Assembly: GCF_009674665.1 (NCBI RefSeq)
Contig: NZ_WKJD01000012.1
Coordinates: 450,882 to 514,881, forward strand
Length of the DNA: 64,000 nucleotides
Direction of reading: 5' to 3'
Source: Agromyces kandeliae
GTDB lineage: Bacteria; Actinomycetota; Actinomycetes; Actinomycetales; Microbacteriaceae
Numbering within the stretch: position 1 is the first letter of the stretch; each line of letters opens with the position of its first letter. Made by a program: the position numbers and the translations under genes. Of this stretch, positions 8,458-16,388 are shown one piece after another. Under the pieces are notes generated by a model. It ran no database searches. It saw only the letters and a program-made list of their open reading frames with translations, and was not told where the DNA came from.

Positions 8458-9977
8458 TCGCGGAGGTGGCCGACGCCCTCGAGCACCGCGCGGTGCGTCT
8501 CGACGGCGCCGAGGATCCGGAAGTGCCCGGCGACGGGCACGCGGATGTTCGTCGCGCCGTCGAGCATGCTCCCGTCGGGGATGTGCGGGTCGTACCGTCC
8601 GAACACGGAGACGATGCGGGCGTTGACGGATGCCGCGCGCCCGAGCATCACGATGGTCTCGTCGCTCGGGAGCAGCGCCCGCACGCTCGGGTCGAGGATG
8701 AGCCGGGCCATGCGCGATCCCGCGAACGGCGTCGCGACGGCGACGAGCCCGAGCACGCCGAGCACGCCGTTCGCGCCGTTCGCGGCCGGGGTCGCCCCAT
8801 CCGGATCGCCTGCGGCATCCGCCCCGGAGACCAGCAGCTGCTTGGCCACGAGGCCGCCCTTGCTGTGCGCGACGATCACCCGGCCGGCATCGGGCGCCCG
8901 GCGGCGCTCGATCGCGCGACCGAGTCGGCGGGCGGTGTCGGCGATGCCGCGCCGGTTCGTGCCCATCCCGTGCACGACGCGCACGCGGTAGCCGGCGCCG
9001 TTCAGCGCGTCGCCGAGCGGGCGCAGGAACGACCAGTGCTCGTAGATGCCGGGCAGGAGCAGCACCTCGGGCAGGTCCCCGCGACCGGACCGCCAGCGCG
9101 CTGGCGGCATCCAGCCCTCGACCACGATCGCGAGCTGGCGGACGCCGGCGTACACGTAGTCGCGCGCCCACCACCATCCGCGCGCGAGCGCGGAGAGCTC
9201 CTGCGGCTCGGACACGCGGGCGACCTCGTGGCCGACGTGCTCGCCGCGCGCGTGCCGCCTGACGAGGTCGGCCACGCGCTCGCCCGCCGTCACCATCGTC
9301 TCGTGGCCGCGATCGGCGACCTCGACGTACCGCCCGTGCGGCACCATGCGCGCCACCTGCTCGGCCCACGCGCGCGGCGCGAGCCGGTCGTGCTCCCCGC
9401 GGACCACGAGCGTCGGCGCCACGACGTCCGGGAGCACGAGCTCGATGCGGTGGTCGAGCATGCGGCGGAGCTTGCGGAAGTACCAGCGCGGCCCGGCCTG
9501 CAGGTACGAGCGGATGCCGAGCGCGACCACCTTGGGGCGCGTGAGCGACGGGTCCTCGAGGAGGCGCAGACCCTGCATGAGCGCGGAGCGCTCGCGCGGG
9601 TTCACGGTCGGTGCGATGAGCACGACGGATGCCACGAGCTCGGGCCGTTGCGCGGCGGCCTCGGCCACGATCTGCGTGCCCATCGAATGCCCGACCAGCA
9701 CGACCGGCTCACCGCCCCACTCGGCCTCGACGAGCGCGGCGAGGTGCGACCCGGACTGGGTGATCGTCTGCGTCGTGGCCGGCTCGGGCGCGTCCCCGAA
9801 GCCGGGCAGGTCGAGGGCGAGCACGCGCCCCTCACGGGCGAGCTCGTCGGCGAGGTCGGACCAGTAGCGGTGGCCCATGCCGATGCCGTGCACGAGCACG
9901 TACGTCGGTCGCCCCGCGCCCGACTCGGTGATCACGGTCACCTCGTCGCCACGGCGGAACTCGCGCGTCCGCGACAT
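8445..9977 (-). CDS. Tandem alpha/beta hydrolase protein
   Basis: Protein of 510 residues with two alpha/beta-hydrolase modules. The first (about 1-275) has YVLVHGIGMG, nucleophile elbow GHSMG, acid loop GEHDRLAP and a late catalytic-type His in DRGHET. The second (about 300-510) begins EVLLLPGIYEHWSFLRPLG and has the lipase-like elbow AHSKGG, then FGRYDPHIPDG and a final VEGVGHL. No signal peptide is seen. ATG 9977 is preferred because GGAGG lies eight bases upstream; GTG 9983 is the alternative. Both halves retain Ser, Asp and His candidates, so both could be active. Substrates are unknown. Confidence 0.8.
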   Translation of the reverse strand: MSRTREFRRGDEVTVITESGAGRPTYVLVHGIGMGHRYWSDLADELAREGRVLALDLPGFGDAPEPATTQTITQSGSHLAALVEAEWGGEPVVLVGHSMGTQIVAEAAAQRPELVASVVLIAPTVNPRERSALMQGLRLLEDPSLTRPKVVALGIRSYLQAGPRWYFRKLRRMLDHRIELVLPDVVAPTLVVRGEHDRLAPRAWAEQVARMVPHGRYVEVADRGHETMVTAGERVADLVRRHARGEHVGHEVARVSEPQELSALARGWWWARDYVYAGVRQLAIVVEGWMPPARWRSGRGDLPEVLLLPGIYEHWSFLRPLGDALNGAGYRVRVVHGMGTNRRGIADTARRLGRAIERRRAPDAGRVIVAHSKGGLVAKQLLVSGADAAGDPDGATPAANGANGVLGVLGLVAVATPFAGSRMARLILDPSVRALLPSDETIVMLGRAASVNARIVSVFGRYDPHIPDGSMLDGATNIRVPVAGHFRILGAVETHRAVLEGVGHLRDQAG

Positions 9978-10034
9978 CCGCACCCCCTCCCGCCGACCCC
10001 AGGTTCGATCATGCCGGAATCCGCAGCGCGCCCG

Positions 10035-10439
10035 TCAGTCGATGAGGCCGGATGCCGCGAGCCGGCGGAGCACCTCGACGCCCGCCGGCGGGCACCGGTC
10101 CGCGTCGGCGGTGCCCACCCAGTGCACCTCGCCGACCTCGCCCGAGGGGACGGGCGCGGCATCCGTCTCGGCGAGGAAGACGTGCATGCGCACGTGCCGG
10201 CCCTCGGCCTGCCCGTGCGCCAGCTCGCGGACGGTGAACGCCTCGACGAGGTGCGCCGGGTCGAGCACGAGCCCGACCTCCTCGAGGGCCTCGCGCGCGG
10301 CGGCCTCGGCGGGCGTCTCGCCCGCGTCGAGCTTCCCGCCCGGCATGTAGTGCACGTCGCGGCCGCGCGCGGTGACCATGAGCACGCGACGATCGCGCAC
10401 GAGCGCGATCGCGGCGACGTGCAGGTCGGGTAGCGGCAT
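10035..10439 (-). CDS. NUDIX hydrolase
   Basis: Small cytoplasmic pyrophosphohydrolase of 134 residues. The Nudix box is complete: GGKLDAGETP followed by AAAREALEEVGL, with the RExxEE metal ligands, at roughly residues 37-60. The N-terminal strand pair (LHVAAIALVRDRRVLMV) is typical of MutT-like enzymes. Nucleotide clean-up is the usual role; the exact substrate is unknown. The start is leaderless: TAGGCT lies six bases before ATG 10439. Confidence 0.87.
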   Translation of the reverse strand: MPLPDLHVAAIALVRDRRVLMVTARGRDVHYMPGGKLDAGETPAEAAAREALEEVGLVLDPAHLVEAFTVRELAHGQAEGRHVRMHVFLAETDAAPVPSGEVGEVHWVGTADADRCPPAGVEVLRRLAASGLID

Positions 10440-10445
10440 CCGTTC

Positions 10446-10451
10446 AGCCTA
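10446..10451 (-). promoter_or_regulatory. Leaderless -10 of the NUDIX gene
   Basis: TAGGCT on the minus strand, six bases before ATG 10439. No Shine-Dalgarno sequence is present. Confidence 0.5.
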
Positions 10452-10475
10452 GGCGGCCCGCCGCGCGGCGACCGC

Positions 10476-10481
10476 TACGCT
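10476..10481 (+). promoter_or_regulatory. -10 box of the hydroxy-acid oxidase gene
   Basis: TACGCT lies 31 bases before ATG 10513, with AAGGAG between them. It is back-to-back with the NUDIX promoter. Confidence 0.4.
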
Positions 10482-10512
10482 CGTCGGAGTCCCGACGCGA
10501 AGGAGCGATGCG

Positions 10513-11814
10513 ATGGCCGAGCCGACCCGAGGGTTCGCGCGAGCGGTTCAGTCCGAGGTCTACCGCGCGGGGCTCTCCGGCACGCGACCCGCGGTGCCCG
10601 TCGACCCGGACGCGCTCGAGCGCGCCGCCCGGAAGGCCCTCCCCGCCGAGGCGTTCGCCTACCTCGCCGGCGGCGCGGGCTCCGAGCGCACGATCGCCGC
10701 GAACCGCGCCGCGTTCGGGCGCTGGGGCATCTGGCCGCGCGTGCTGTCCGACGTCGCCGAGCGCGACCTCGCGATCGAGCTCTTCGGGCGGCGCCGGCCG
10801 ACCCCGTTCGTGCTCTCGCCGATCGGGGTGATCGAGCTCGCGCACCGCGACGCCGACCTCGCGGTCGGTCGCGCCGCGGCCTCGCTCGGCGTCCCGTACG
10901 TGCTCTCGAACCAGGCGTCGCGGCCGATGGAGGACGTCGCCGACGCGATGGGCGACGGCGCCCGCTGGTTCCAGCTCTACTGGAGCGCGTCCGACGAGCT
11001 GAACGCCTCGTTCCTCCGTCGCGCCGAGGCGTCCGGCTGCGAGGCCGTCGTCGTGACCCTCGACACCCACCTGCTCGGGTGGCGCACGCGCGACCTCGAC
11101 CTCGGCTTCCTGCCGTTCACGCGCGGGCAGGGCATCGCGCAGTACACGTCCGACCCGGTGTTCGCCGAGCTCGTGCGCGAACGGGTCGCCCGCGGCGCAG
11201 GCGGCGGGCCGCGGCCGAAGGTCACGCCGACACTGCTCAGGTCGGCGCTCGGGATCGCGCGGGCGGGCGCGCGGACGCCGCTCGTCGACGGCGGCGTGCG
11301 CGAGGCGCTGCGATCGCCGCTCCCGCGCGCGGCGATCGAGACGTTCCTCGACGTCTTCGCGCAGCCGGCGCTCACCTGGGGCGACCTCGCGCGCCTCCGG
11401 GACTGGACGAGCCTGCCGGTGGTCCTCAAGGGCATCCTCCACCCGGATGACGCGGAACGCGCGATCGACCACGGCGTCGACGGCATCGTGGTCTCCAACC
11501 ACGGCGGGCGTCAGGTCGACGCCTCCGTCGCGTCGCTCGCCGCGCTGCCTGCGGTCGCCGCCCGCGTCGCGGACCGGGTGCCGATCATCCTCGACAGCGG
11601 CGTGCGCGGCGGGGCCGACGCCGTGACCGCGCTCGCGCTGGGTGCGACGGCCGTCGGCCTCGGGCGCCCGTACGCCTACGGCCTCGCGGTCGCCGGGGAG
11701 GCCGGCGTCCGCGAGGTGATCCGCAACCACGTCGCCGAATTCGACCTGACGATGGCGCTCGCGGGGCACCGCTCGGTCGGCGAGATCGGACCCGAGACGA
11801 TCCGCTCGGCGTGA
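10513..11814 (+). CDS. FMN-dependent alpha-hydroxy-acid dehydrogenase/oxidase (lactate 2-monooxygenase-like)
   Basis: TIM-barrel flavoenzyme of 433 residues oxidising an L-2-hydroxy acid such as lactate. Family marks are FAYLAGGAGSERT near the N-terminus, FVLSPIGV, WFQLYWS, VVTLDTHLLGWRTRDLDLGF, the substrate Lys segment PVVLKGIL, the catalytic His in VVSNHGGRQ (near residue 332) and the FMN phosphate loop around GATAVGLGRPYAYGLAV. The long N-terminal extension and overall size suit lactate 2-monooxygenase better than 380-residue LldD. AAGGAG precedes the ATG by eight bases. It is convergent with the deacetylase gene. Confidence 0.85.
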   Translation: MAEPTRGFARAVQSEVYRAGLSGTRPAVPVDPDALERAARKALPAEAFAYLAGGAGSERTIAANRAAFGRWGIWPRVLSDVAERDLAIELFGRRRPTPFVLSPIGVIELAHRDADLAVGRAAASLGVPYVLSNQASRPMEDVADAMGDGARWFQLYWSASDELNASFLRRAEASGCEAVVVTLDTHLLGWRTRDLDLGFLPFTRGQGIAQYTSDPVFAELVRERVARGAGGGPRPKVTPTLLRSALGIARAGARTPLVDGGVREALRSPLPRAAIETFLDVFAQPALTWGDLARLRDWTSLPVVLKGILHPDDAERAIDHGVDGIVVSNHGGRQVDASVASLAALPAVAARVADRVPIILDSGVRGGADAVTALALGATAVGLGRPYAYGLAVAGEAGVREVIRNHVAEFDLTMALAGHRSVGEIGPETIRSA

Positions 11815-11833
11815 GCCGTGGCATCCGCCGTCG

Positions 11834-11847
11834 CCCGCCGCGGCGGG
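11834..11847. terminator. Palindrome between convergent genes
   Basis: CCCGCCG-CGGCGGG is a perfect 14-bp palindrome in the 34-bp gap between convergent genes. It could act as a bidirectional terminator; there are no T-tracts. Confidence 0.4.
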
Positions 11848-11848
11848 A

Positions 11849-12625
11849 TCACGGGTGCTGCGCCGACGTGAAGACGTCGTTGAGCGTGACCGTGGCGAGG
11901 CCGCGCTCCTCGAGGATCTGCTGCAGTCGCGGCAGCACGTGCACGACGGGGTCGTGGTTCAGGTGCCCGATCACGATGCGCCCGGCGGTGAACCACTCGT
12001 CGGCGAGGTCGACGATCTGCTGCTGCGAGAGCTCGCCCGAGTCGCCGAGCGAGCCGTACCAGAGCGTGGGCACCGTGTAGCCGATCGCGGCGGCCGCGGC
12101 GTCCACGCGCGCGTCGTGGACCCCGTACGGCGGGCGGAAGTACGGCCGGGCATCGATGCCGTAGACCGACTGCAGGTAGTCGTGGTTGTGCTGCAGCTGC
12201 CACTGGATCTCGGCATCGCTCAGCGTCGTCAGGTCGGGGTGCGACCAGGTGTGGTTCGCGAGCTGGATCTGCCCGCGCTCGACGAGGGGGCGGATGGCAT
12301 CGGCGTTGTCGTCCCACGACGGGTAGACGCCGTTCACGAAGTAGGTGAGGCGGATGCCGCTCGCCGCCGCGAACGCGGTGTAGGCGCCGACCACCGACGA
12401 GTCGGTCCCGTCGTCCACCGTCCAGGCGAGGACCTGCCCCGCGTCCGCGGGGAGCTCGGTGAGCGCGCCGGACGGGACGGAGACCCGAGCGAGCCGGGGA
12501 GCCGGGTGCTCCTCGACCGCGGCCTCCTGCTCCTCGACCTCCTGCCGGTCGGCCATGACCCTGCCGACCGCGAGCACGCCGACGACCGCGACGCCGGTCA
12601 GGAACACGCGTCGGGTGAAGCCCAT
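11849..12625 (-). CDS. Exported polysaccharide deacetylase (NodB domain)
   Basis: Carbohydrate esterase family 4 protein of 258 residues. An N-terminal FTRRVFLTGVAVVGVLAVG segment acts as membrane anchor or Tat-like signal. The NodB motifs are WTVDDGTD (variant of TFDDGP; both metal Asp present), HTWSHPDL (HxxxH zinc pair), YFRPPYGVHD and a late IGHLNHD in place of the usual HD-type motif. The probable substrate is an N-acetylated wall glycan. ATG 12625 follows a GGAGGG stretch. GTG 12670 would extend it by 15 residues, and a TACAAC box lies near 12676-12681. Confidence 0.82.
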   Translation of the reverse strand: MGFTRRVFLTGVAVVGVLAVGRVMADRQEVEEQEAAVEEHPAPRLARVSVPSGALTELPADAGQVLAWTVDDGTDSSVVGAYTAFAAASGIRLTYFVNGVYPSWDDNADAIRPLVERGQIQLANHTWSHPDLTTLSDAEIQWQLQHNHDYLQSVYGIDARPYFRPPYGVHDARVDAAAAAIGYTVPTLWYGSLGDSGELSQQQIVDLADEWFTAGRIVIGHLNHDPVVHVLPRLQQILEERGLATVTLNDVFTSAQHP

Positions 12626-12758
12626 GCGGCCGCCCCCTCCCGCCGTGGCGGCCCGGGCCGACCGCCTCACGAGCCGTTGTACACCGATCCGCGGCCGGCG
12701 GGCGGGCGCGCGCTCCGTGCGGCGCGAAGCCGCGGCATCCGTCGCCCTTCACATTTCG

Positions 12759-12764
12759 TAGGAT
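12759..12764 (+). promoter_or_regulatory. -10 box of glyS
   Basis: TAGGAT lies 57 bases before GTG 12822. The leader holds a perfect 15-base dyad (CGGGCGA-C-TCGCCCG, 12779-12793) of unknown role. No T-box-like structure is evident. Confidence 0.4.
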
Positions 12765-12821
12765 GGACAGCGACTTCGCGGGCGACTCGCCCGATTCCCT
12801 TCCTGGACCATTGGAGCCACC

Positions 12822-14207
12822 GTGGCCGCACCCACCCGTCTCGATTCCGTCATCACGCTCGCCCAGCACCGGGGCTTCGTCTTCCAGGCGGGTGAGATCT
12901 ACGGCGGATCCCGGTCCGCGTGGGACTACGGGCCCCTCGGCGTCGAGCTGAAGGAGAACATCAAGCGGCAGTGGTGGCGGTCGATGGTGCAGGGTCGCGA
13001 CGACGTCGTCGGCCTCGACTCGAGCGTCATCCTGCCCAAGCAGGTGTGGGAGGCCTCCGGCCACGTCGAGGTCTTCAGCGACCCGCTCGTCGAGTGCCAG
13101 CACTGCCACAAGCGCTTCCGCGAGGACCACCTCGTCGAGGCGTTCGAGCACAAGAAGGGCCGCGCGCCCGAGAACGGCATGGCCGACATCGTCTGCCCGA
13201 ACTGCGGCACGCGCGGCCAGTGGACCGAGCCCCGCGAGTTCTCGGGCCTGCTGAAGACCTTCCTCGGCCCGGTCGACGACGCGGCCGGCCTGCACTACCT
13301 CCGCCCCGAGACCGCCCAGGGCATCTTCGTCAACTTCGGCAACGTGCTGCAGGCGGCCCGCACCAAGCCGCCGTTCGGCATCGGCCAGATCGGCAAGTCG
13401 TTCCGCAACGAGATCACGCCGGGCAACTTCATCTTCCGCACGCGCGAGTTCGAGCAGATGGAGATGGAGTTCTTCGTCGAGCCCGGCACCGATGAGGAAT
13501 GGCACCAGTACTGGATCGACACGCGTTTCCAGTGGTACGTCGACCTCGGCATCGACCCCGAGAACCTGCGCCTGTTCGAGCACCCGAAGGACAAGCTCAG
13601 CCACTACTCGAAGCGCACGGTCGACATCGAGTACCGCTTCGGCTTCGCCGGCGGCGACTGGGGCGAGCTCGAGGGCGTCGCGAACCGCACCGACTTCGAC
13701 CTCTCGACGCACGCGAAGCACTCCGGCAAGGAGCTGTCGTACTTCGACCAGCAGAAGAACGAGCGCTGGACGCCGTACGTCATCGAGCCCGCGGCGGGCC
13801 TCACCCGATCGCTGATGGCGTTCCTCGTCGACGCGTACCACGTCGAAGAGGTGCCGAACGCGAAGGGCGGCGTCGACACCCGCACGGTCCTGAAGCTCGA
13901 CCCGCGCCTCGCCCCCGTCAAGGCGGCCGTGCTCCCGCTCTCGCGCAACGAGAAGCTCTCGCCGCTCGCGCGCGAGGTCGCGGCGACGCTCCGCAAGCAC
14001 TGGAACGTCGACTTCGACGACGCCGGTGCGATCGGTCGCCGCTACCGCCGCCAGGACGAGATCGGCACCCCGTTCTGCGTGACCGTCGACTTCGACTCGC
14101 TCGACGACGACGCCGTGACGGTGCGCGACCGCGACAGCATGGGCCAGGAGCGCGTGCCGCTCGCCGAGCTCGAGGGGTACCTGGCCGCGCGCCTCGTCGG
14201 CGCCTGA
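12822..14207 (+). CDS. glyS: Glycyl-tRNA synthetase, alpha2 type
   Basis: Class II aminoacyl-tRNA synthetase of 461 residues charging tRNA-Gly with glycine in the cytoplasm. Motif 1 surrounds [19 protein letters not shown]. Cysteine pairs CQHCHKRF and CPNCG suggest a zinc-binding insertion. Motif 2 is [25 protein letters not shown], and motif 3 lies at [14 protein letters not shown]. The C-terminal anticodon-binding domain ends near [12 protein letters not shown]. Length and single-chain form match the homodimeric enzyme of actinobacteria rather than the GlyQ/GlyS tetramer. It starts with GTG 22 bases after a short palindromic leader element and is transcribed alone. Confidence 0.96.
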   Translation: MAAPTRLDSVITLAQHRGFVFQAGEIYGGSRSAWDYGPLGVELKENIKRQWWRSMVQGRDDVVGLDSSVILPKQVWEASGHVEVFSDPLVECQHCHKRFREDHLVEAFEHKKGRAPENGMADIVCPNCGTRGQWTEPREFSGLLKTFLGPVDDAAGLHYLRPETAQGIFVNFGNVLQAARTKPPFGIGQIGKSFRNEITPGNFIFRTREFEQMEMEFFVEPGTDEEWHQYWIDTRFQWYVDLGIDPENLRLFEHPKDKLSHYSKRTVDIEYRFGFAGGDWGELEGVANRTDFDLSTHAKHSGKELSYFDQQKNERWTPYVIEPAAGLTRSLMAFLVDAYHVEEVPNAKGGVDTRTVLKLDPRLAPVKAAVLPLSRNEKLSPLAREVAATLRKHWNVDFDDAGAIGRRYRRQDEIGTPFCVTVDFDSLDDDAVTVRDRDSMGQERVPLAELEGYLAARLVGA

Positions 14208-14210
14208 GCA

Positions 14211-14249
14211 GGCCCGGCTCGTCCGGGCCGGGCCCGGCCGGGCCCGGCC
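14211..14249 (+). terminator. GC-rich terminator after glyS
   Basis: GGCCCGG-CTCGT-CCGGGCC is a perfect 7-bp stem three bases past the glyS stop. Tandem self-complementary GGGCCCGGCC units follow, giving several nested hairpins. There is no T-tract. Confidence 0.6.
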
Positions 14250-14346
14250 GTCAGGGTTCCGTAATCCCGCGGCCCGGCAGGCGTACGGCCCACGACGTAC
14301 CGTGGAGGGAGCGGGCGGAGGTCGCCCGCGGAACGAGGAAGCCGTC

Positions 14347-14862
14347 ATGCCCGAACGCCCCGCCCGCCCTCTCGCCGCGTCGGTGGTACTCATCGCCGCG
14401 CTCGCGCTGACCGGCTGCGCCACGCAGGCGACGGATGCCTCCGGCGCGAGCACCGACCCCGCACCCGCGGCGGAGCAGGCGCCCGAGCCCACGACCGACA
14501 CGACCGACGCGAGCGATGAGGCGGCCGCATCCGAGGACACCGCGGCCGCGCCCGCCGAGGGCGCCTACCTCGACTACACCGACGGCGCGATCGAGGCGAC
14601 CGCCGGGCCGAAGGCCCTGTTCTTCCACGCGAGCTGGTGCCCGAAGTGCCGTGCGCTCGACGAGGACCTCCGCGCCGAGGGCGCGCCCGACGGGCTCACG
14701 GTGTTCAAGGTCGACTACGACTCGCGCACCGACCTGCGCCAGCAGTACGGCGTGACCATCCAGACGACGATCGTGTTCGTCGACGACGCGGGCGAGAAGA
14801 TCTCGAGCGTCGTCCTCTACGAGGACCCCTCGGTCGAATCGCTCGTCGCCGCGATGCCGTGA
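14347..14862 (+). CDS. Thioredoxin-like lipoprotein
   Basis: Extracytoplasmic thiol-disulfide protein of 171 residues. The signal peptide ends LALTGC, a lipobox, followed by a 45-residue Ala/Thr/Asp/Glu-rich linker. The thioredoxin fold carries the active site SWCPKCRALDEDL and a later YGVTIQTTIVFVD strand with the cis-Pro position apparently replaced by Thr. GAGGAA lies before ATG 14347. A CcdA-like transporter follows 16 bp later, the usual partner that feeds electrons to such a protein. Probable roles are cytochrome c maturation or disulfide reduction at the cell surface. Confidence 0.85.
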   Translation: MPERPARPLAASVVLIAALALTGCATQATDASGASTDPAPAAEQAPEPTTDTTDASDEAAASEDTAAAPAEGAYLDYTDGAIEATAGPKALFFHASWCPKCRALDEDLRAEGAPDGLTVFKVDYDSRTDLRQQYGVTIQTTIVFVDDAGEKISSVVLYEDPSVESLVAAMP

Positions 14863-14878
14863 GGCGGCTGGCCACCCC

Positions 14879-15616
14879 GTGACCGCGTCCCTCACCCTCG
14901 CCCTCGCCGCCGGCGTGCTGACCGTGGCTGCGCCGTGCGTGCTGCCGCTGCTGCCCGTGATCGTCGGCGGATCGATCGTCCAGGGCGGCGACGAGCGCCG
15001 TGCGCGCTACCGCCCGTACGTGATCGCCGCGTCGCTCGCGGCATCCGTCGTCGTGTTCACGCTGCTGCTGAAGGCGACCACGGCGCTGCTCGGCATCCCG
15101 CCGCAGGTGTGGCAGGTGATCGCGGGCGGCATCGTGATCCTGCTCGGCGTCGACATGCTGTTCCCGCGGCTGTGGGAGCGGGTGTCGACCGCGCTCGGCT
15201 GGGGTGCGAGGAGCGGCGAGATGCTCGACCGCTCCGTCCGGCGGCAGAGCGTCGGCGGCGACATCCTCACCGGCGCGGCGCTCGGCCCCGTGTTCTCGAG
15301 CTGCAGCCCGACCTACGCGCTGATCGTCGCCGCGGTCCTGCCGGTGTCGTTCGGCGAGGGCGTGGTGTACGTCGTCGCGTACGCGGTGGGTCTCGCGGCG
15401 ATGCTGCTGCTCATCGCCCTGCTCGGTCGGAGCCTCGTGCGCCGGCTCGGATGGCTCGCGAACCCCGACGGATGGTTCCGGCGCACGATCGGCGTGATCT
15501 TCATCGTCGTGGGCATCGTGGTCGTGACCGGCTTCGACAAGACCCTGCAGACGTGGATCCTCGACGCCGGGCTGTACGATCCGATCGCACGCCTCGAGGA
15601 GGTGATCGGTGGCTGA
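14879..15616 (+). CDS. CcdA/DsbD-like transmembrane thiol transporter
   Basis: Polytopic membrane protein of 245 residues moving reducing equivalents from cytoplasmic thioredoxin to the outer face. Two conserved Cys lie in membrane segments: AAPCVLPLLP near residue 19 and SSCSPTYALI near 142. About six hydrophobic segments are visible. It follows the thioredoxin lipoprotein closely and overlaps the response-regulator gene by 8 bp, tying thiol chemistry to a two-component system in one transcript. It starts with GTG 14879; a nearby Shine-Dalgarno sequence is weak. Confidence 0.85.
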   Translation: MTASLTLALAAGVLTVAAPCVLPLLPVIVGGSIVQGGDERRARYRPYVIAASLAASVVVFTLLLKATTALLGIPPQVWQVIAGGIVILLGVDMLFPRLWERVSTALGWGARSGEMLDRSVRRQSVGGDILTGAALGPVFSSCSPTYALIVAAVLPVSFGEGVVYVVAYAVGLAAMLLLIALLGRSLVRRLGWLANPDGWFRRTIGVIFIVVGIVVVTGFDKTLQTWILDAGLYDPIARLEEVIGG

Positions 15617-16388
15617 CCAGGTCGACCTGCTGCTCGACGGGCGGCTCGTGCTGCTCGTCGACGACGACCCGACCGTGCTCGAGGTGTGCCGCGCCTACCT
15701 CGAGTCGGCGGGGTTCCGCGTGCAGGACGCCGCGGATGCGTTCGTCGCGCTCGACCGCATCGCCGCCGAACGGCCCGACCTCGTCGTGCTCGACCGGATG
15801 CTGCCCGGCGTCGACGGCATCGAGGTCTGTCGACGCATCCGCGCCCACTCGCAGGTGCCGGTCATCATGCTCACCGCGCTCGGCGGCGAGGACGACCGCA
15901 TCGCGGGCCTCGAGGCCGGAGTCGACGACTACCTCGCGAAGCCGTTCTCGCCGCGCGAGCTGACGCTGCGCGTGCAGTCGGTGCTGCGGCGCGCGCTCGC
16001 CGTCGAAGCCGCGGGTGCGGCCGTGGCCGGTTCGGAGGCCGCCGTGGTCTCGCGCGGGCCGCTGCGCATCGACACGGCAGCGCACACGGTCGACCTCGAC
16101 GGCCGACGGCTCGCGCTGACGCAGCGCGAGTTCGAGCTGCTCGCCTTCCTCGCCCGCCGGCCGGGCACGGTGTTCTCGCGCGAGGACCTGCTGCAGGGCG
16201 TCTGGGGCTGGAGCCACGGCGACCTCTCGACCGTCACCGTGCACGTGCGCCGGCTGCGGGAGAAGATCGAGGCGGATGCGGCGAATCCGCGCATGCTCGT
16301 GACGGTCTGGGGGTACGGCTACCGGTTCGACGACCCGGGCGCGAACGGCGCGCCAGGCGCCGGGCCGAGCGGGGAGGCGGGCCCGTGA
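15609..16388 (+). CDS. OmpR/PhoB-type response regulator
   Basis: Two-domain regulator of 259 residues. The receiver has the acidic pair in VLLVDDDPT, phospho-acceptor Asp in VVLDRMLPG, switch Thr in MLTALGG and Lys in YLAKPFSPRE. After a short Ala/Val linker comes a winged-helix DNA-binding domain (LALTQREFELLAFLARRPG...VTVHVRRLREKIE...GYGYRF). It overlaps the CcdA-like gene by 8 bp and the kinase gene by 4 bp. It is probably phosphorylated by that kinase, and redox or envelope state is a plausible signal. Confidence 0.93.
   Translation: MADQVDLLLDGRLVLLVDDDPTVLEVCRAYLESAGFRVQDAADAFVALDRIAAERPDLVVLDRMLPGVDGIEVCRRIRAHSQVPVIMLTALGGEDDRIAGLEAGVDDYLAKPFSPRELTLRVQSVLRRALAVEAAGAAVAGSEAAVVSRGPLRIDTAAHTVDLDGRRLALTQREFELLAFLARRPGTVFSREDLLQGVWGWSHGDLSTVTVHVRRLREKIEADAANPRMLVTVWGYGYRFDDPGANGAPGAGPSGEAGP

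Noticed and set aside
6358..9369. 1003-codon minus-strand frame over the multicopper oxidase
   Set aside because: Composition is typical of an antisense shadow and no family motif is visible. The plus-strand oxidase has all four copper motifs.
10000..10025. GGTTCGATC as a tRNA T-loop
   Set aside because: No acceptor stem, anticodon arm or D-loop around it. No tRNA was found anywhere in the window.
6282..10433. Very long open frame (1383 codons) through the oxidase and antisense to the hydrolase
   Set aside because: Arg/Ala/Gly-rich composition without any domain. It is the third-position shadow of the multicopper oxidase and the opposite-strand hydrolase. The same reasoning removes many other long frames in this GC-rich DNA.
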